The translations under genes were made by a program, and so were the position numbers. A stretch of DNA of 51,020 nucleotides from Bradyrhizobium iriomotense (lineage in GTDB: Bacteria > Pseudomonadota > Alphaproteobacteria > Rhizobiales > Xanthobacteraceae): contig NZ_BSOW01000054.1 of NCBI RefSeq assembly GCF_030160715.1, forward strand, positions 1 to 51,020, written 5' to 3'. Every line of letters begins with the position of its first letter. Position 1 is the stretch's first letter. Positions 36,462 through 44,993 of this stretch are shown piece by piece. A model generated the notes under the pieces. It made no database searches. It had not been told where the DNA came from and saw nothing but the letters and a program-made list of their open reading frames with translations.

Positions 36462-36617
36462 TTAGAGATGCAGCCACTTCAAGAGGCCAAGCCCGATCGC
36501 GCCGTTCAGGATCAGAAAGATCGCGACGATCAGGTTCAGGAGCCGCGGCATGATCAGGATGAGCACGCCGGCGATCAGCGACATGATCGGCGAGATGTGG
36601 GCGACGGTGAGATGCAT
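36462..36617 (-). CDS. DUF3096-like small membrane protein
   Basis: A 51-aa protein made almost entirely of two hydrophobic helices: ISPIMSLIAGVLILIMP, then LLNLIVAIFLILNGAIGL, ending LLKWLHL. The Pro-Arg turn and the N-G motif in the second helix match the DUF3096 family (recognition). ATG 36617 is preceded by purine-rich GAGAAAGAAATTTC. It lies upstream of ppdK on the same strand with 95 bases between. Function unknown. Confidence 0.82.
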   Translation of the reverse strand: MHLTVAHISPIMSLIAGVLILIMPRLLNLIVAIFLILNGAIGLGLLKWLHL

Positions 36618-36850
36618 GAAATTTCTTTCTCGAGGCTTCGGGGTGATGCGAATCGCGGCCGGATCATACCGGGCCCGGTTCCGCGAGTAGAGACGCACAA
36701 GCCCATACCTGGGTTCCGCCTCGCACGAAAACTGCCTGAAATTGCCGCGAATGCGGCACTCAATTTTCCGGAACATTGCGCACGCCGCAGCATTGGCAAC
36801 CGACCGCGCCACTGGCGCATCCCGAAATCGTCCTTCGGAAGGAGTTGCCT

Positions 36851-37204
36851 ATGCGGAACAGAATTCTTGCTCTTGCAGCGCTTGGCGCAGCGCTCGCCGC
36901 GCCCGTCGCGGCGCAGGCGCAAGCCGACGTCACGATCGGCCGCGCGCCCGTCGTGGTCGAACGCAGCCCTGGCATCGCCGTCGAGCAGCGACCGGCGTTT
37001 CGCGACTATGTCGTCGAGCAGCGCGTGCCGGCCTTCAGTGTCCCCGACCGCATCGTGATCGGCACCGTGCTGCCGGAAACCGGCATCACCTATTACGATG
37101 TGCCGCAGCGCTTCGGCGCCACGACCTATCGCTACACCGTCGTGAACGGCGAAACCGTGCTGGTCGAGCCGCGCTCGCGACGCATCGTCGAGGTTCTGGA
37201 CTAG
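36851..37204 (+). CDS. DUF1236-like secreted protein
   Basis: A 117-aa exported protein. The signal peptide is NRILALAALGAALAAPVAAQA, with cleavage near AQA-QA. The mature part has VPDRIVIGTVLPETGITYYDVP and YRYTVVNGETVLVEPRSRRIVEVL, the DUF1236 pattern common in Bradyrhizobium and relatives. ATG 36851 has AAGGAG 7 bases upstream, and a strong terminator follows at 37270. It is a single-gene unit, divergent from the DUF3096 gene. Likely periplasmic; function unknown. Confidence 0.9.
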   Translation: MRNRILALAALGAALAAPVAAQAQADVTIGRAPVVVERSPGIAVEQRPAFRDYVVEQRVPAFSVPDRIVIGTVLPETGITYYDVPQRFGATTYRYTVVNGETVLVEPRSRRIVEVLD

Positions 37205-37269
37205 ATGTCCGGCGTGCCCCCAAAAGGCCAATAACAAGGCTCGGCGCGCGTAGAGTTTTCGGACATCAG

Positions 37270-37309
37270 GCCCCGCCCGGTCATCCCCCCGCCGGGCGGG
37301 GCTTTTTTT
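37270..37309 (+). terminator. Strong Rho-independent terminator
   Basis: GCCCCGCCCGG (37270-37280) and CCGGGCGGGGC (37292-37302) form a perfect 11-bp stem with an 11-base loop, followed directly by TTTTTTT. It ends the DUF1236 transcript. Confidence 0.95.
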
Positions 37310-37320
37310 CGCGCTCTCGT

Positions 37321-37367
37321 GTCCCGGACGCGTCGCAGCGCGTAGCGGTGCGACGCAGAGCCGGGAC
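37321..37367. repeat. Short palindromic element GTCCCGG...CCGGGAC
   Basis: GTCCCGG (37321-37327) pairs with CCGGGAC (37361-37367), and the inner GCGTCGCA pairs with TGCGACGC. It looks like a reduced member of the GTCCCGG repeat class, in the gap between DUF1236 and glyS, which are convergent. Confidence 0.7.
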
Positions 37368-37465
37368 CCAGCTTCGTGCCGCCAGCACGCGGCATGGCCC
37401 CGGATCAGCAGCGCATCACGCCGCAAGAGGCGGCGCGCTGTGCAGCATCCGGGGCACGAGAGCGA

Positions 37466-39565
37466 TCAATCCTGGATCTTCGAGAAGTCCGCGACCGCAC
37501 GCGTCGCGCTACGGATTTCGTTCAAGAGCTTCAACCGGTTCTCGCGCACCTTCGGGTCCTCGTCGTTGACGCGGACCTTGTCGAAGAAGGCATCGACCGG
37601 CGGACGGAGCTTTGCCATTGCGCTCATCGCGGCGGCAAAGTCTTCCTTCGCGACGGCAGCGCTCGCTTCCGCCTTCACCTCGCCGATCGCCTTCGCCAGA
37701 GCTTTCTCCTCCGTGAGGCTGTAGAGCGCAGCATCCGGCGCGCCGTCGAAGGTGCGCTTGTCCTTCTTCTCCTCGATGCTGAGGATGTTGCCGGCGCGCT
37801 TGGTGCCGGCAAGCAGGTTCTTGCCGTCATCGGAGTCGAGGAACTTTCCGAGCGCCTCGACGCGGCGCACGATCATCAGGAGATCGTCCTGACCACCGAG
37901 CGCGAACACGGCGTCGACAAGATCATGACGCGCGCCCTGCTCGCGGAGCTGAACCTTGAGACGGTCGGCGAAGAAGGCGAGGAGGTCGTTCGGAATCTTC
38001 TGCGTATCCGTGGGCTTCACCGACAAACCGGCAAGCGCTGACGCGGCCGCCTTCAACAGCGACAGGCGAAGCGCATTCTCGGCAATCAACCGGATCACTC
38101 CGAGCGCCGCACGGCGCAACGCATAGGGATCCTTGCTTCCCGTCGGCTTCTCGTCGATCGCCCAGAACCCGGCGAGGGTATCGAGCTTGTCCGCGAGTGC
38201 CACCGCGACGCTTACCGAATCGGTCGGTACGCGATCAGCCGGCCCTTGCGGCTTGTAGTGCTCCTCGCAGGCTGCGGCGACGGAGGTGTCCTCGCCCTGG
38301 GCCAGCGCGTAGTACTTGCCCATCAGGCCCTGCACTTCCGGGAATTCGCCGACGACTTCCGTCAGCAGATCCGCCTTCGCCAGATGCGCGGCGCGCTTGG
38401 CTTTCGCGACATCGGCGCCGACCAGCGGCGCGATCTCGGCCGCCAGGCGCTCGATGCGCTTGATGCGCTCTCCTTGCGTGCCGAGCTTCTCGTGGAACAC
38501 GATCTGCTCGAATTTCGGCAGCCGGTCTTCCAGCTTCGTCTTGAGGTCGGTCTCGTAGAAGAACTTTGCATCGCTCAGCCGCGCGCGGATCACGCGCTCG
38601 TTGCCGGAGACGATCGCCTTGCCGCCGTCGGTCGCCTCGATATTCGCAATGAGAATGAACTTGCTGGCGAGCTTGCCCGTTTTGGGATCGCTGACCACAA
38701 AGCACTTCTGGTTGTTGCGGATGGTGGCGCGGATCACTTCCGCGGGGATCGACAAGAATTCCTGATCGAACGATCCCATCAGCACAACCGGCCATTCGAC
38801 GAGGCCCGCGACCTCGTCGAGCAGGTTCTGGTCCTCGACCAGCTCGAAGCCTTGGGCAAAGGCGAGCTGCTTGGCGTCGGTCAGGATCGAATCCTTGCGC
38901 CGCTCGGCATCGAGCACGACTTTTGCGTCGAGCAGCTTGGCCTCGTAATCCTCGAAGCGGCGCACGTTGATCGCGGCGGGTGCCAGGAAACGATGACCAT
39001 AGGTGGTCTCGCCGGTCTCGATGCCGTCCACGGAGAACTTCACGACATCAGGCTCTTCTGTCTCGAGCCCGAAGGTCGCGGTGATCGCGTGCAGCGGACG
39101 CACCCAGTTGAGCGAACCCGGCTTGGCCGAGCGCTCGCCCCAGCGCATCGATTTCGGCCAGGGGAAGGTGCGGATGATCACGGGGAGGATCTCGGCGATC
39201 ACGTCGATCGCTGCACGGCCGGGCTTCTCGATCAGCGCGATGTAGAAGTCGCCCTTCTTGTCGCTCTGGATCTTTGCTTCGCTCAGCGAGGCAAGGCCCG
39301 TGGCTTTCAAAAATCCCTGGATCGCAGGCTCCGGTCCGCCGACGCGCGGACCGCGGCGCTCCTCCTTGAGATCGGGCTGGCGCGCAGGGATGCCGTGGAC
39401 GGTCAGGGCAAGGCGGCGCGGCGTCGCAAACGCCTTGGCGCCTTCATAGACGAGACCTTCGGCGACGAGCTTGTCGGTGACCATGCGGCGCAGATCGTCG
39501 GCCGCCTTCGCCTGCATGCGCGCGGGGATTTCCTCGGAGAACAGCTCCAGCAACAGATCGGGCAT
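37466..39565 (-). CDS. glyS: Glycyl-tRNA synthetase, beta subunit
   Basis: A 699-aa subunit of the heterotetrameric glycyl-tRNA synthetase, involved in tRNA recognition. It opens with LLLELFSEEIPARMQAKAAD and contains FPWPKSMRWGERSAKP and ALRRAALGVIRLIAE, all family marks. The ATG overlaps the glyQ stop (TGATG), so translation is coupled. The longer frame to 39715 lies inside glyQ and is not used. Confidence 0.97.
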   Translation of the reverse strand: MPDLLLELFSEEIPARMQAKAADDLRRMVTDKLVAEGLVYEGAKAFATPRRLALTVHGIPARQPDLKEERRGPRVGGPEPAIQGFLKATGLASLSEAKIQSDKKGDFYIALIEKPGRAAIDVIAEILPVIIRTFPWPKSMRWGERSAKPGSLNWVRPLHAITATFGLETEEPDVVKFSVDGIETGETTYGHRFLAPAAINVRRFEDYEAKLLDAKVVLDAERRKDSILTDAKQLAFAQGFELVEDQNLLDEVAGLVEWPVVLMGSFDQEFLSIPAEVIRATIRNNQKCFVVSDPKTGKLASKFILIANIEATDGGKAIVSGNERVIRARLSDAKFFYETDLKTKLEDRLPKFEQIVFHEKLGTQGERIKRIERLAAEIAPLVGADVAKAKRAAHLAKADLLTEVVGEFPEVQGLMGKYYALAQGEDTSVAAACEEHYKPQGPADRVPTDSVSVAVALADKLDTLAGFWAIDEKPTGSKDPYALRRAALGVIRLIAENALRLSLLKAAASALAGLSVKPTDTQKIPNDLLAFFADRLKVQLREQGARHDLVDAVFALGGQDDLLMIVRRVEALGKFLDSDDGKNLLAGTKRAGNILSIEEKKDKRTFDGAPDAALYSLTEEKALAKAIGEVKAEASAAVAKEDFAAAMSAMAKLRPPVDAFFDKVRVNDEDPKVRENRLKLLNEIRSATRAVADFSKIQD

Positions 39566-40503
39566 CAGGCCACTCCGCCCGCTTCGGTGTGCACCCAGGC
39601 CTCGCCGCAGGCCTTGGCCAACTCGCGCACCCGGAAAATGTAGCTCTGGCGCTCGGTCACCGAGATGACGCCGCGCGCGTCGAGCAGATTGAACACGTGA
39701 CTCGCCTTGATGCACTGGTCATAGGCCGGCAGCGCCATCAGGTGTTGTTTCCGATTGCCCCCTTCGCGCCAGCCGGCCGCGAGGTATTTCTTGCAGGCCT
39801 CTTCCGCCATCTTGAACTGCTCGAACAGCATCGCGGTGTCGGCATATTCGAAATTGTGCCGCGAATATTCCTGCTCGGCCTGAAAGAACACGTCCCTGTA
39901 GGTGACCTTCTGGTCGCCTTCGCGGCCGTTGAAGTTGAGATCCATGATGCGGTCGACGCCCTGCAGGTAGCAGGCAAGCCGCTCCAGCCCATAGGTGAGC
40001 TCGCCCGCGACCGGCGCGCATTCGACGCCGGCGACCTGTTGGAAGTAGGTGAACTGCGAGACTTCCATGCCGTCGCACCAGCATTCCCACCCCAAGCCCC
40101 ACGCGCCCAGCGTCGGGCTCTCCCAGTCGTCCTCGACGAAGCGGATGTCATGCACGGCGGAATCGATACCGATCGCGGCGAGCGACCTCAGGTACAGTTC
40201 CTGGAGGTCCGGCGGCGACGGTTTGAGGATCACCTGGAACTGATAATAGTGCTGAAGCCGGTTGGGGTTCTCGCCGTAGCGGCCGTCCTTCGGCCGGCGC
40301 GAGGGCTGCACATAGGCGGCATTCCACGGCTTCGGGCCAAGCGCACGCAGGGTGGTCGCAGGGTGGAACGTGCCGGCGCCGACCTCCATGTCGTAGGGCT
40401 GGAGGATCACGCAGCCGTAATCCGCCCAATAGCGTTGCAGCGCCAGGATCAGGCCCTGGAACGAGCGGTCCGGGCGCATATGGGCGGGCAATGAGGCGTC
40501 CAT
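39565..40503 (-). CDS. glyQ: Glycyl-tRNA synthetase, alpha subunit
   Basis: A 312-aa catalytic subunit that activates glycine and charges tRNA-Gly together with GlyS. SFQGLILALQRYWADYGC, QPYDMEVGAGTFHPATTLRA and WNAAYVQPSRRPKDGRYG are the class II motifs of this subunit, and GWECWCDGMEVSQFTYFQQ is the glycine-site region. Length is normal for the family. It begins at ATG 40503. Upstream on the same strand lie a small membrane protein gene and an S49 protease gene. Confidence 0.97.
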   Translation of the reverse strand: MDASLPAHMRPDRSFQGLILALQRYWADYGCVILQPYDMEVGAGTFHPATTLRALGPKPWNAAYVQPSRRPKDGRYGENPNRLQHYYQFQVILKPSPPDLQELYLRSLAAIGIDSAVHDIRFVEDDWESPTLGAWGLGWECWCDGMEVSQFTYFQQVAGVECAPVAGELTYGLERLACYLQGVDRIMDLNFNGREGDQKVTYRDVFFQAEQEYSRHNFEYADTAMLFEQFKMAEEACKKYLAAGWREGGNRKQHLMALPAYDQCIKASHVFNLLDARGVISVTERQSYIFRVRELAKACGEAWVHTEAGGVA

Positions 40504-40610
40504 CGTCAGGTCAGGCTTTCGCGGGGGGTTTTGAATCGCGCGGGACCGTATCGACGGCGGCGGTGGGAATCAAGGCAAAGGGGGGCCCTTTGGCCCCAGA
40601 CAGCGACGCC

Positions 40611-40642
40611 ATTCCGGGGCGCCCGAAGGGCGAACCCGGAAT
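40611..40642. repeat. Short palindromic element ATTCCGGG...CCCGGAAT
   Basis: ATTCCGGG (40611-40618) and CCCGGAAT (40635-40642) are inverse complements around an inner hairpin CGCCCGAAGGGCG. It lies between the small membrane protein gene and glyQ, both on the minus strand. Confidence 0.75.
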
Positions 40643-40665
40643 GACAGTGCAAGAAAGTCGAATGA

Positions 40666-40857
40666 CTAGCCCGGGCGATACGCCCCGGTGACCGGGTCGC
40701 GCTTCAGCGTCTGGATTTCCCCCATGCGGGCGGCTTCGGCGACGCGCGACAGGCGCATCTCCTCCAGCTCCTGGTTGATCCGGACAGCGGTCTTGTAGGC
40801 CCAGCGGACCACGGCTAGCCCGCCCAGGACGCCCGCGAATGCAACGAACGGCGGCAT
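40666..40857 (-). CDS. Small membrane-anchored protein of unknown function
   Basis: A 63-aa protein with one N-terminal helix (PFVAFAGVLGGLAVVRWAY) and a charged cytoplasmic part (INQELEEMRLSRVAEAARM) ending VTGAYRPG. ATG 40857 has AAGGA 8 bases upstream; the frame extends to a TTG at 40875 without support. It sits between the S49 protease and glyQ genes, and the same order seems familiar from related genomes (memory). No function can be assigned. Confidence 0.75.
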   Translation of the reverse strand: MPPFVAFAGVLGGLAVVRWAYKTAVRINQELEEMRLSRVAEAARMGEIQTLKRDPVTGAYRPG

Positions 40858-40961
40858 CGGTCGATCCTTGTTCAATGCTCAGCCCCCACGCGCATTCTCG
40901 CGCAGACGGGCCCGCGCCGCAATTGGCTTGGTTCGGACCAAATGGCGCGGGCTGGCTACTG

Positions 40962-41873
40962 CTAGAACCCGAATTTTGCCCAAATCGCCCGTGTTTCCAG
41001 CGCCGAAATCAGCTCATCCGGCAGGCTGGTCACCCCCTCCAGGGCCGAAAGCTGGCCTGCGCCGGGCGCTTTGCGGCCAAACAGGCCGGACAGCAGCCCG
41101 GTCGGCTGCGCGATCACGGGGGTGAGAACCTTCTCGCCGTAACGGGCACGAAGAGTTGAGCGGAGATCGCCGATGCCGTCGGCAAGACCCAGCGAGATCG
41201 CGGTATCGCCCGCCCAATATTCGCCGGTGAACAGCGTGTCCTCGTCACCCTTCAGGCGCCCGCCACGGCTCTCCTTCACCAGAGCGATGAAGATCGCGTG
41301 GATCTCGCGCTGGAGCTTCTTGAGCCGCGCCACGTCATCAGGGTTCTCGGGCAGGAACGGATCGAGCATCGCCTTGTGCTCGCCGGCGGTATAGAGCCGC
41401 CGCTCGATGCCGAGCCGCTTGATCGCCTCCTGAAAGCCGAAGCTGCCGCCGACCACGCCGATGGAGCCGACGATCGAGGAGGGATCGCAGAAGATCTCGT
41501 CGCCCGCGCAGGCGATCATGTAGCCGCCGGAGGCGGCGACGTCCTCGACGAACACCAACACCGGCAGCTTCTTCTCGGCCGCGAGTTGCTTGATCCGCAG
41601 ATAGATCTGGCGCGACTGCACCGGCGAGCCGCCGGGCGAGTTGATGACGAGCGCCACCGCCTTCGCATTCCGGAACGAGAACGCACGCTCCAGCACGCGC
41701 GCCACGCCGGCGAGCGTCATGCCCGGCCGCAGCGGCGTCACCGCGCCGATCACTCCCGACAGCCGCACCACCGGCACGACGGCGACGCCGGGACGGAAGC
41801 GTGCCGGCAGATATTCGATGAACCCGTCAATCAGGCCGGACGACTTATTCGTATCGCTCAATTGTTCGGCCAT
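40962..41873 (-). CDS. S49-family signal peptide peptidase-like serine protease (SppA/SohB)
   Basis: A 303-aa short-form S49 protease. Ser114 in VAASGGYMIACA is the nucleophile and Lys near 166 in GEHKAMLDPF is the general base; the 52-residue spacing agrees with short SppA proteins. The substrate-binding strand is VALVINSPGGSP. It has no clear signal peptide but has a hydrophobic strand region near 30 (GVAVVPVVRLSGVIG). Likely role: degradation of leftover signal peptides or membrane-protein quality control. ATG 41873 reads away from the forward small gene at 41985. Confidence 0.93.
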   Translation of the reverse strand: MAEQLSDTNKSSGLIDGFIEYLPARFRPGVAVVPVVRLSGVIGAVTPLRPGMTLAGVARVLERAFSFRNAKAVALVINSPGGSPVQSRQIYLRIKQLAAEKKLPVLVFVEDVAASGGYMIACAGDEIFCDPSSIVGSIGVVGGSFGFQEAIKRLGIERRLYTAGEHKAMLDPFLPENPDDVARLKKLQREIHAIFIALVKESRGGRLKGDEDTLFTGEYWAGDTAISLGLADGIGDLRSTLRARYGEKVLTPVIAQPTGLLSGLFGRKAPGAGQLSALEGVTSLPDELISALETRAIWAKFGF

Positions 41874-41984
41874 GCCGTTACCTCGTCTTTACCATTTCTT
41901 ATCACGCGACTGTCATTGGAAGTGCCTGGAACGTGTTTTGCAAAGTCTCCATTGGGAGGCTGCAATGGCGCAGCGGAGGGCACC

Positions 41985-42083
41985 ATGAAGATCTATCTGC
42001 TAGTGATGTTGATGGGTGCGCTTTTCACTGCGATTCGCTTCACCACGACGCAAGAACAGCAGTCGAACTCGCTTCCCCAGTAG
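41985..42083 (+). CDS. Candidate 32-aa membrane miniprotein
   Basis: An ATG with GCGGAGGGCACC upstream (GGAGG about 6 bases away) opens a 32-codon frame. Residues 3-18 (IYLLVMLMGALFTAIR) form one hydrophobic helix, followed by a polar Thr/Gln/Ser tail, TTTQEQQSNSLPQ. It ends TAG, 4 bases before the convergent methyltransferase stop. The strong ribosome site and helix are the only support, so the call is tentative; it could be a small membrane regulator. Confidence 0.5.
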   Translation: MKIYLLVMLMGALFTAIRFTTTQEQQSNSLPQ

Positions 42084-42087
42084 ATTT

Positions 42088-42870
42088 TCACGGCACCGCT
42101 AGCGGCAGCACCGCCCTTCCGGCCAATACCTCCTGCACCTCTTTTTTAGGCACACGTGACTCTTCGTTGAGCATCAGGCTCGGCAGGATGCGCGTCGGTG
42201 CCCTGCCGCCTTTGATGGCGCGGACCAGCACGCGGATCGCAGGCTTCTCCGTATCGCCATGAACCGGCAACACCGAGAGGCTTCCGAAGCCGCGTGACAG
42301 CGCTGTCAATACGTCTGCTATCCCATCTGCGCGCCAGATCAAGGTCAGCGCACCACCGGACTTGAGAATGCGCCGCGCTGCATGCACCCAGGCATGCAGC
42401 GTCTCCTCCGTCGCGACATGGGCGACGTGACGCGCCTGGTCCGGAGAGCCGCGGTGGCGCAGGGCATCGTTGAAGGGCGGATTCATCAGGACGACGTCGA
42501 CACTGTCAGGCAAAAGGCCGCAGGCCGCGAAGCTCTCCGCACCGGCCGTGGTGTCGAGGACGATCGCCTCGGCTTCAATCGCATTCGCGGCCGCGTTGGC
42601 GCGCGCGAGGCTGCCAAGCTCCGGATCGATCTCGACCAGCGTCAGGCTGATTCCGGGGACGCGACGCGCCAGCGCAAGGCCCGCCGCGCCGACGCCAGCG
42701 CCGAAATCGACGACGCGATCGCCTGCCTCGGCCGCGGTCGCCGCGGCCAGCAGGATCGCATCGTGACCGGCGCGGTGACCAGACCGCTTCTGCATCAGGC
42801 ACAATTGCCCGCCAAGGAACGCGTCCTCGGTGACGCCATCCTCCGTGACATTTTGGGCGAGCTCAGTCAT
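42088..42870 (-). CDS. tRNA1(Val) adenine-N6 methyltransferase-like protein (TrmN6 family)
   Basis: A 260-aa class I SAM methyltransferase. The SAM loop VVDFGAGVGAAGLALA is followed by an acidic end of strand 2 (LVEIDPEL). The catalytic NPPF (about 130-133) marks it as an N6-adenine methyltransferase of the YfiC/TrmN6 group. The opening GGQLCLMQKRSGHRAGHDAILLAA is a strong group mark. Likely target: A37 of tRNA-Val. ATG 42870 is taken (8-base overlap with the upstream gene); ATG 42885 is possible. Confidence 0.87.
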   Translation of the reverse strand: MTELAQNVTEDGVTEDAFLGGQLCLMQKRSGHRAGHDAILLAAATAAEAGDRVVDFGAGVGAAGLALARRVPGISLTLVEIDPELGSLARANAAANAIEAEAIVLDTTAGAESFAACGLLPDSVDVVLMNPPFNDALRHRGSPDQARHVAHVATEETLHAWVHAARRILKSGGALTLIWRADGIADVLTALSRGFGSLSVLPVHGDTEKPAIRVLVRAIKGGRAPTRILPSLMLNEESRVPKKEVQEVLAGRAVLPLAVP

Positions 42871-43090
42871 CGCCGCGCAATTCATGGCTGAGGCCGGCCT
42901 CGGTCAGGAGTTGTCGCGCCTCGCTGGCATCGTCCTCATGGACCAGGATACGCCGCGGCAGGATGCCGAGCGAGCCCTCGATGATGCTCATGTTCTGGTC
43001 CAGCACCAGATGGTGGATATTGGCGCCGTCGAGCAGTGCGCCGATCGCCGACACCAGCACCATGTCGTTGGTCCGAACCAGTTCGCGCAA
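42863..43090 (-). CDS. DUF2007 (putative signal-transducing protein), TTG start
   Basis: A 75-aa single-domain protein: RELVRTNDMVLVSAIGALLD, then HHLVLDQNMSIIEGSLGILP and RRILVHEDDASEARQLL, the DUF2007 ferredoxin-like fold. No ATG is suitably placed. TTG 43090 is favoured because a perfect AGGAGG lies 6 bases upstream and the resulting N-terminus MRELVRTND matches the family. The stop overlaps the methyltransferase start, suggesting coupling. It is divergent from ispB with 129 bases between. Confidence 0.85.
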   Translation of the reverse strand: MRELVRTNDMVLVSAIGALLDGANIHHLVLDQNMSIIEGSLGILPRRILVHEDDASEARQLLTEAGLSHELRGDD

Positions 43091-43219
43091 AACGAGCCTC
43101 CTGCCTGACGCGGGGTGGGCGGAAATGTCAATGGTTCCGCGGCACTTGCCGCATCCGCCCGCAGTTTCTATTGTCTTTGGATCAGAATAGCCCTTCCGGG
43201 GCAAATATTGGAGACCGGC

Positions 43220-44227
43220 GTGGCCGTAATCGTACCTTTCGAAACTCCCGGCGCGTCGATCGAAGAGCTGGTTGCCCTTGTCGCCCCCGATATGGAGCGG
43301 GTCAATGCGACCATCCTGTCGCGGACCGGCTCCGAGGTGACCATGATCCCGGAGGTTGCCAACCACCTGATCTCCTCCGGCGGCAAGCGTCTGCGGCCGA
43401 TGCTCACCCTCGCCATGGCCAACCTCGCCGGCTACACCGGCGACGGCCATATCAAGCTCGCCGCCTCCGTCGAGTTCATGCATACCGCGACCCTGCTGCA
43501 CGACGACGTCGTCGACGAGAGCGAGATGCGGCGCGGCAAATTGTCGGCGCGCATGCTCTGGGGCAACGAGGCGAGCGTGCTGGTCGGCGACTTCCTGCTC
43601 GGACAGGCTTTCCGCATGATGGTCGAGGTCGGCTCGCTGCGGGCGCTCGACATCCTCTCGGCTGCGGCTGCGACCATCGCCGAGGGCGAGGTGATGCAGC
43701 TCGCCGCGGCCAAGAACACCGCGACCACCGAGGACGAATATCTCGCCGTGATCCGCGCCAAGACTGCGGAACTGTTCGCTGCCGCCTGCGAAGTCGGGCC
43801 CGTGCTCGCCAACCGCCCAAAGGCCGAGCAGACCGCCTGCCGCTCGGTCGGCATGAATCTCGGCATCGCCTTCCAGCTCGTCGACGACGTGCTCGACTAT
43901 GGCGGCAAGAGCGCCAAGCTCGGCAAGAACACCGGTGACGATTTCCGCGAAGGCAAGATCACGCTGCCCGTGGTGCTCGCGTTCCGCCGCGGCAACGACA
44001 GCGAGCGCGCCTTCTGGATACGGGCGCTGGAGCGCGGCGAGATTGGGGACACCGATCTCGATCACGCCATCGGGCTGATGAACAAGCACCGCGCGCTCGA
44101 GGACACGCTGAGCCGCGCCCAGCACTACGGCGCCATGGCCGTCGATGCGCTGGCGCTGTTCCCGTCCTCGCCGATGAAGAGCGCGCTGGAGCAGGTCGTG
44201 GCGTTCTGCCTCGCACGGTCGCACTAG
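43220..44227 (+). CDS. ispB: Polyprenyl diphosphate synthase (ubiquinone side chain)
   Basis: A 335-aa trans-prenyltransferase extending farnesyl-PP with isopentenyl-PP. The two Asp-rich motifs are DDVVDE (95-100) and DDVLDY (222-227), with GGKRLRPML near 55. The family is that of octaprenyl/decaprenyl synthases; alphaproteobacteria make ubiquinone-10, so decaprenyl is the probable product (family knowledge). GTG 43220 has GGAG 7 bases upstream, and the frame further upstream does not read as protein. It is divergent from the DUF2007 gene. IspE, another isoprenoid gene, is 1.8 kb away. Confidence 0.94.
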   Translation: MAVIVPFETPGASIEELVALVAPDMERVNATILSRTGSEVTMIPEVANHLISSGGKRLRPMLTLAMANLAGYTGDGHIKLAASVEFMHTATLLHDDVVDESEMRRGKLSARMLWGNEASVLVGDFLLGQAFRMMVEVGSLRALDILSAAAATIAEGEVMQLAAAKNTATTEDEYLAVIRAKTAELFAAACEVGPVLANRPKAEQTACRSVGMNLGIAFQLVDDVLDYGGKSAKLGKNTGDDFREGKITLPVVLAFRRGNDSERAFWIRALERGEIGDTDLDHAIGLMNKHRALEDTLSRAQHYGAMAVDALALFPSSPMKSALEQVVAFCLARSH

Positions 44228-44330
44228 CGCACGATCCGGAAAAGTGTGCAGCGGTTTTCCGAAAAGATCGTGTTCAAACAGGGAGCTAAAGCGCGATGAC
44301 GATTCAACCTAAATTCATCGCGCTTTAGCG
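44228..44330. repeat. Repeat unit with GCTAAAGCGCGATGA inverted pair (copy 1)
   Basis: Left part: GCACGATCCGGAAAAGTGTG, then CAGCGGTTTTCCGAAAAGATCGTG; CGGAAAA and TTTTCCG pair. Right part: GCTAAAGCGCGATGA (44285-44299) is a perfect inverse complement of TCATCGCGCTTTAGC (44315-44329). This composite is a well-known-looking Rhizobiales intergenic repeat (recognition). It starts directly after the ispB stop and ends 10 bases before lysE. Confidence 0.9.
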
Positions 44331-44340
44331 GCCTCCGCGA

Positions 44341-44970
44341 ATGGTCGACGCGAACTTCTGGCTGTTCCTCGCCGCCGCCCTCGTCATTGCCCTGGTTCCC
44401 GGTCCCGGCATCTTCTACGTCGCCGCGCGGACCTTGGCGGAAGGACGCACAAGCGGGTTCGCTTCGACTGCCGGCACGGCGCTGGGCGGTATGGTCCATG
44501 TGGTCGCAGGCAGCCTCGGCATTTCGGCCATCATCCTTGCGAGCGCCGAGCTGTTCGCCGCCGTGAAGTTCCTGGGCGCGCTGTATCTGGTCTGGCTCGG
44601 CGTCCGGACCTTTCGCAGCGCCGGCCGGCCTCCCGCGCTGGAGGCGGAGCCCGTCGGCGATAAACGCGCTTTCCGCGACGGCGTGCTGGTCGAAGCGCTG
44701 AACCCGAAGACCACGGCCTTCTTCCTGGCGTTCATCCCCCAGTTCCTCGATCCGTCCGCCAGCCCGACGCTGCAATTCATCCTGCTCGGCGCGATCTCGG
44801 TGACGCTGAACACGCTCGCCGATATCGTCGTGGTGCTGATGGCGTCGCTGACCCGCGCGCAACTGATCAGCCGGCCACGTCTCATGCAGCGCCTCACCCA
44901 AGGCTCCGGCGTTTTCATCGCAGGTCTCGGCCGCTCGCTCGCGCTGGCGCGTAGGCCGGTGCAAGGTTAG
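44341..44970 (+). CDS. LysE/RhtB-family amino-acid exporter
   Basis: A 209-aa membrane protein with about six helices. The opening LFLAAALVIALVPGPGIFYV carries the PGPG motif typical of LysE/RhtB. GALYLVWLGVRTFR and LNPKTTAFFLAFIPQFLDP are the other two family landmarks. Role: export of an amino acid or related compound. ATG 44341 is used; the ribosome site is poor because the repeat ends just upstream. The alpha/beta hydrolase gene follows after 23 bases. The substrate is not predictable. Confidence 0.93.
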   Translation: MVDANFWLFLAAALVIALVPGPGIFYVAARTLAEGRTSGFASTAGTALGGMVHVVAGSLGISAIILASAELFAAVKFLGALYLVWLGVRTFRSAGRPPALEAEPVGDKRAFRDGVLVEALNPKTTAFFLAFIPQFLDPSASPTLQFILLGAISVTLNTLADIVVVLMASLTRAQLISRPRLMQRLTQGSGVFIAGLGRSLALARRPVQG

Positions 44971-44993
44971 CGTCCGCATAGGATCGCCACACG

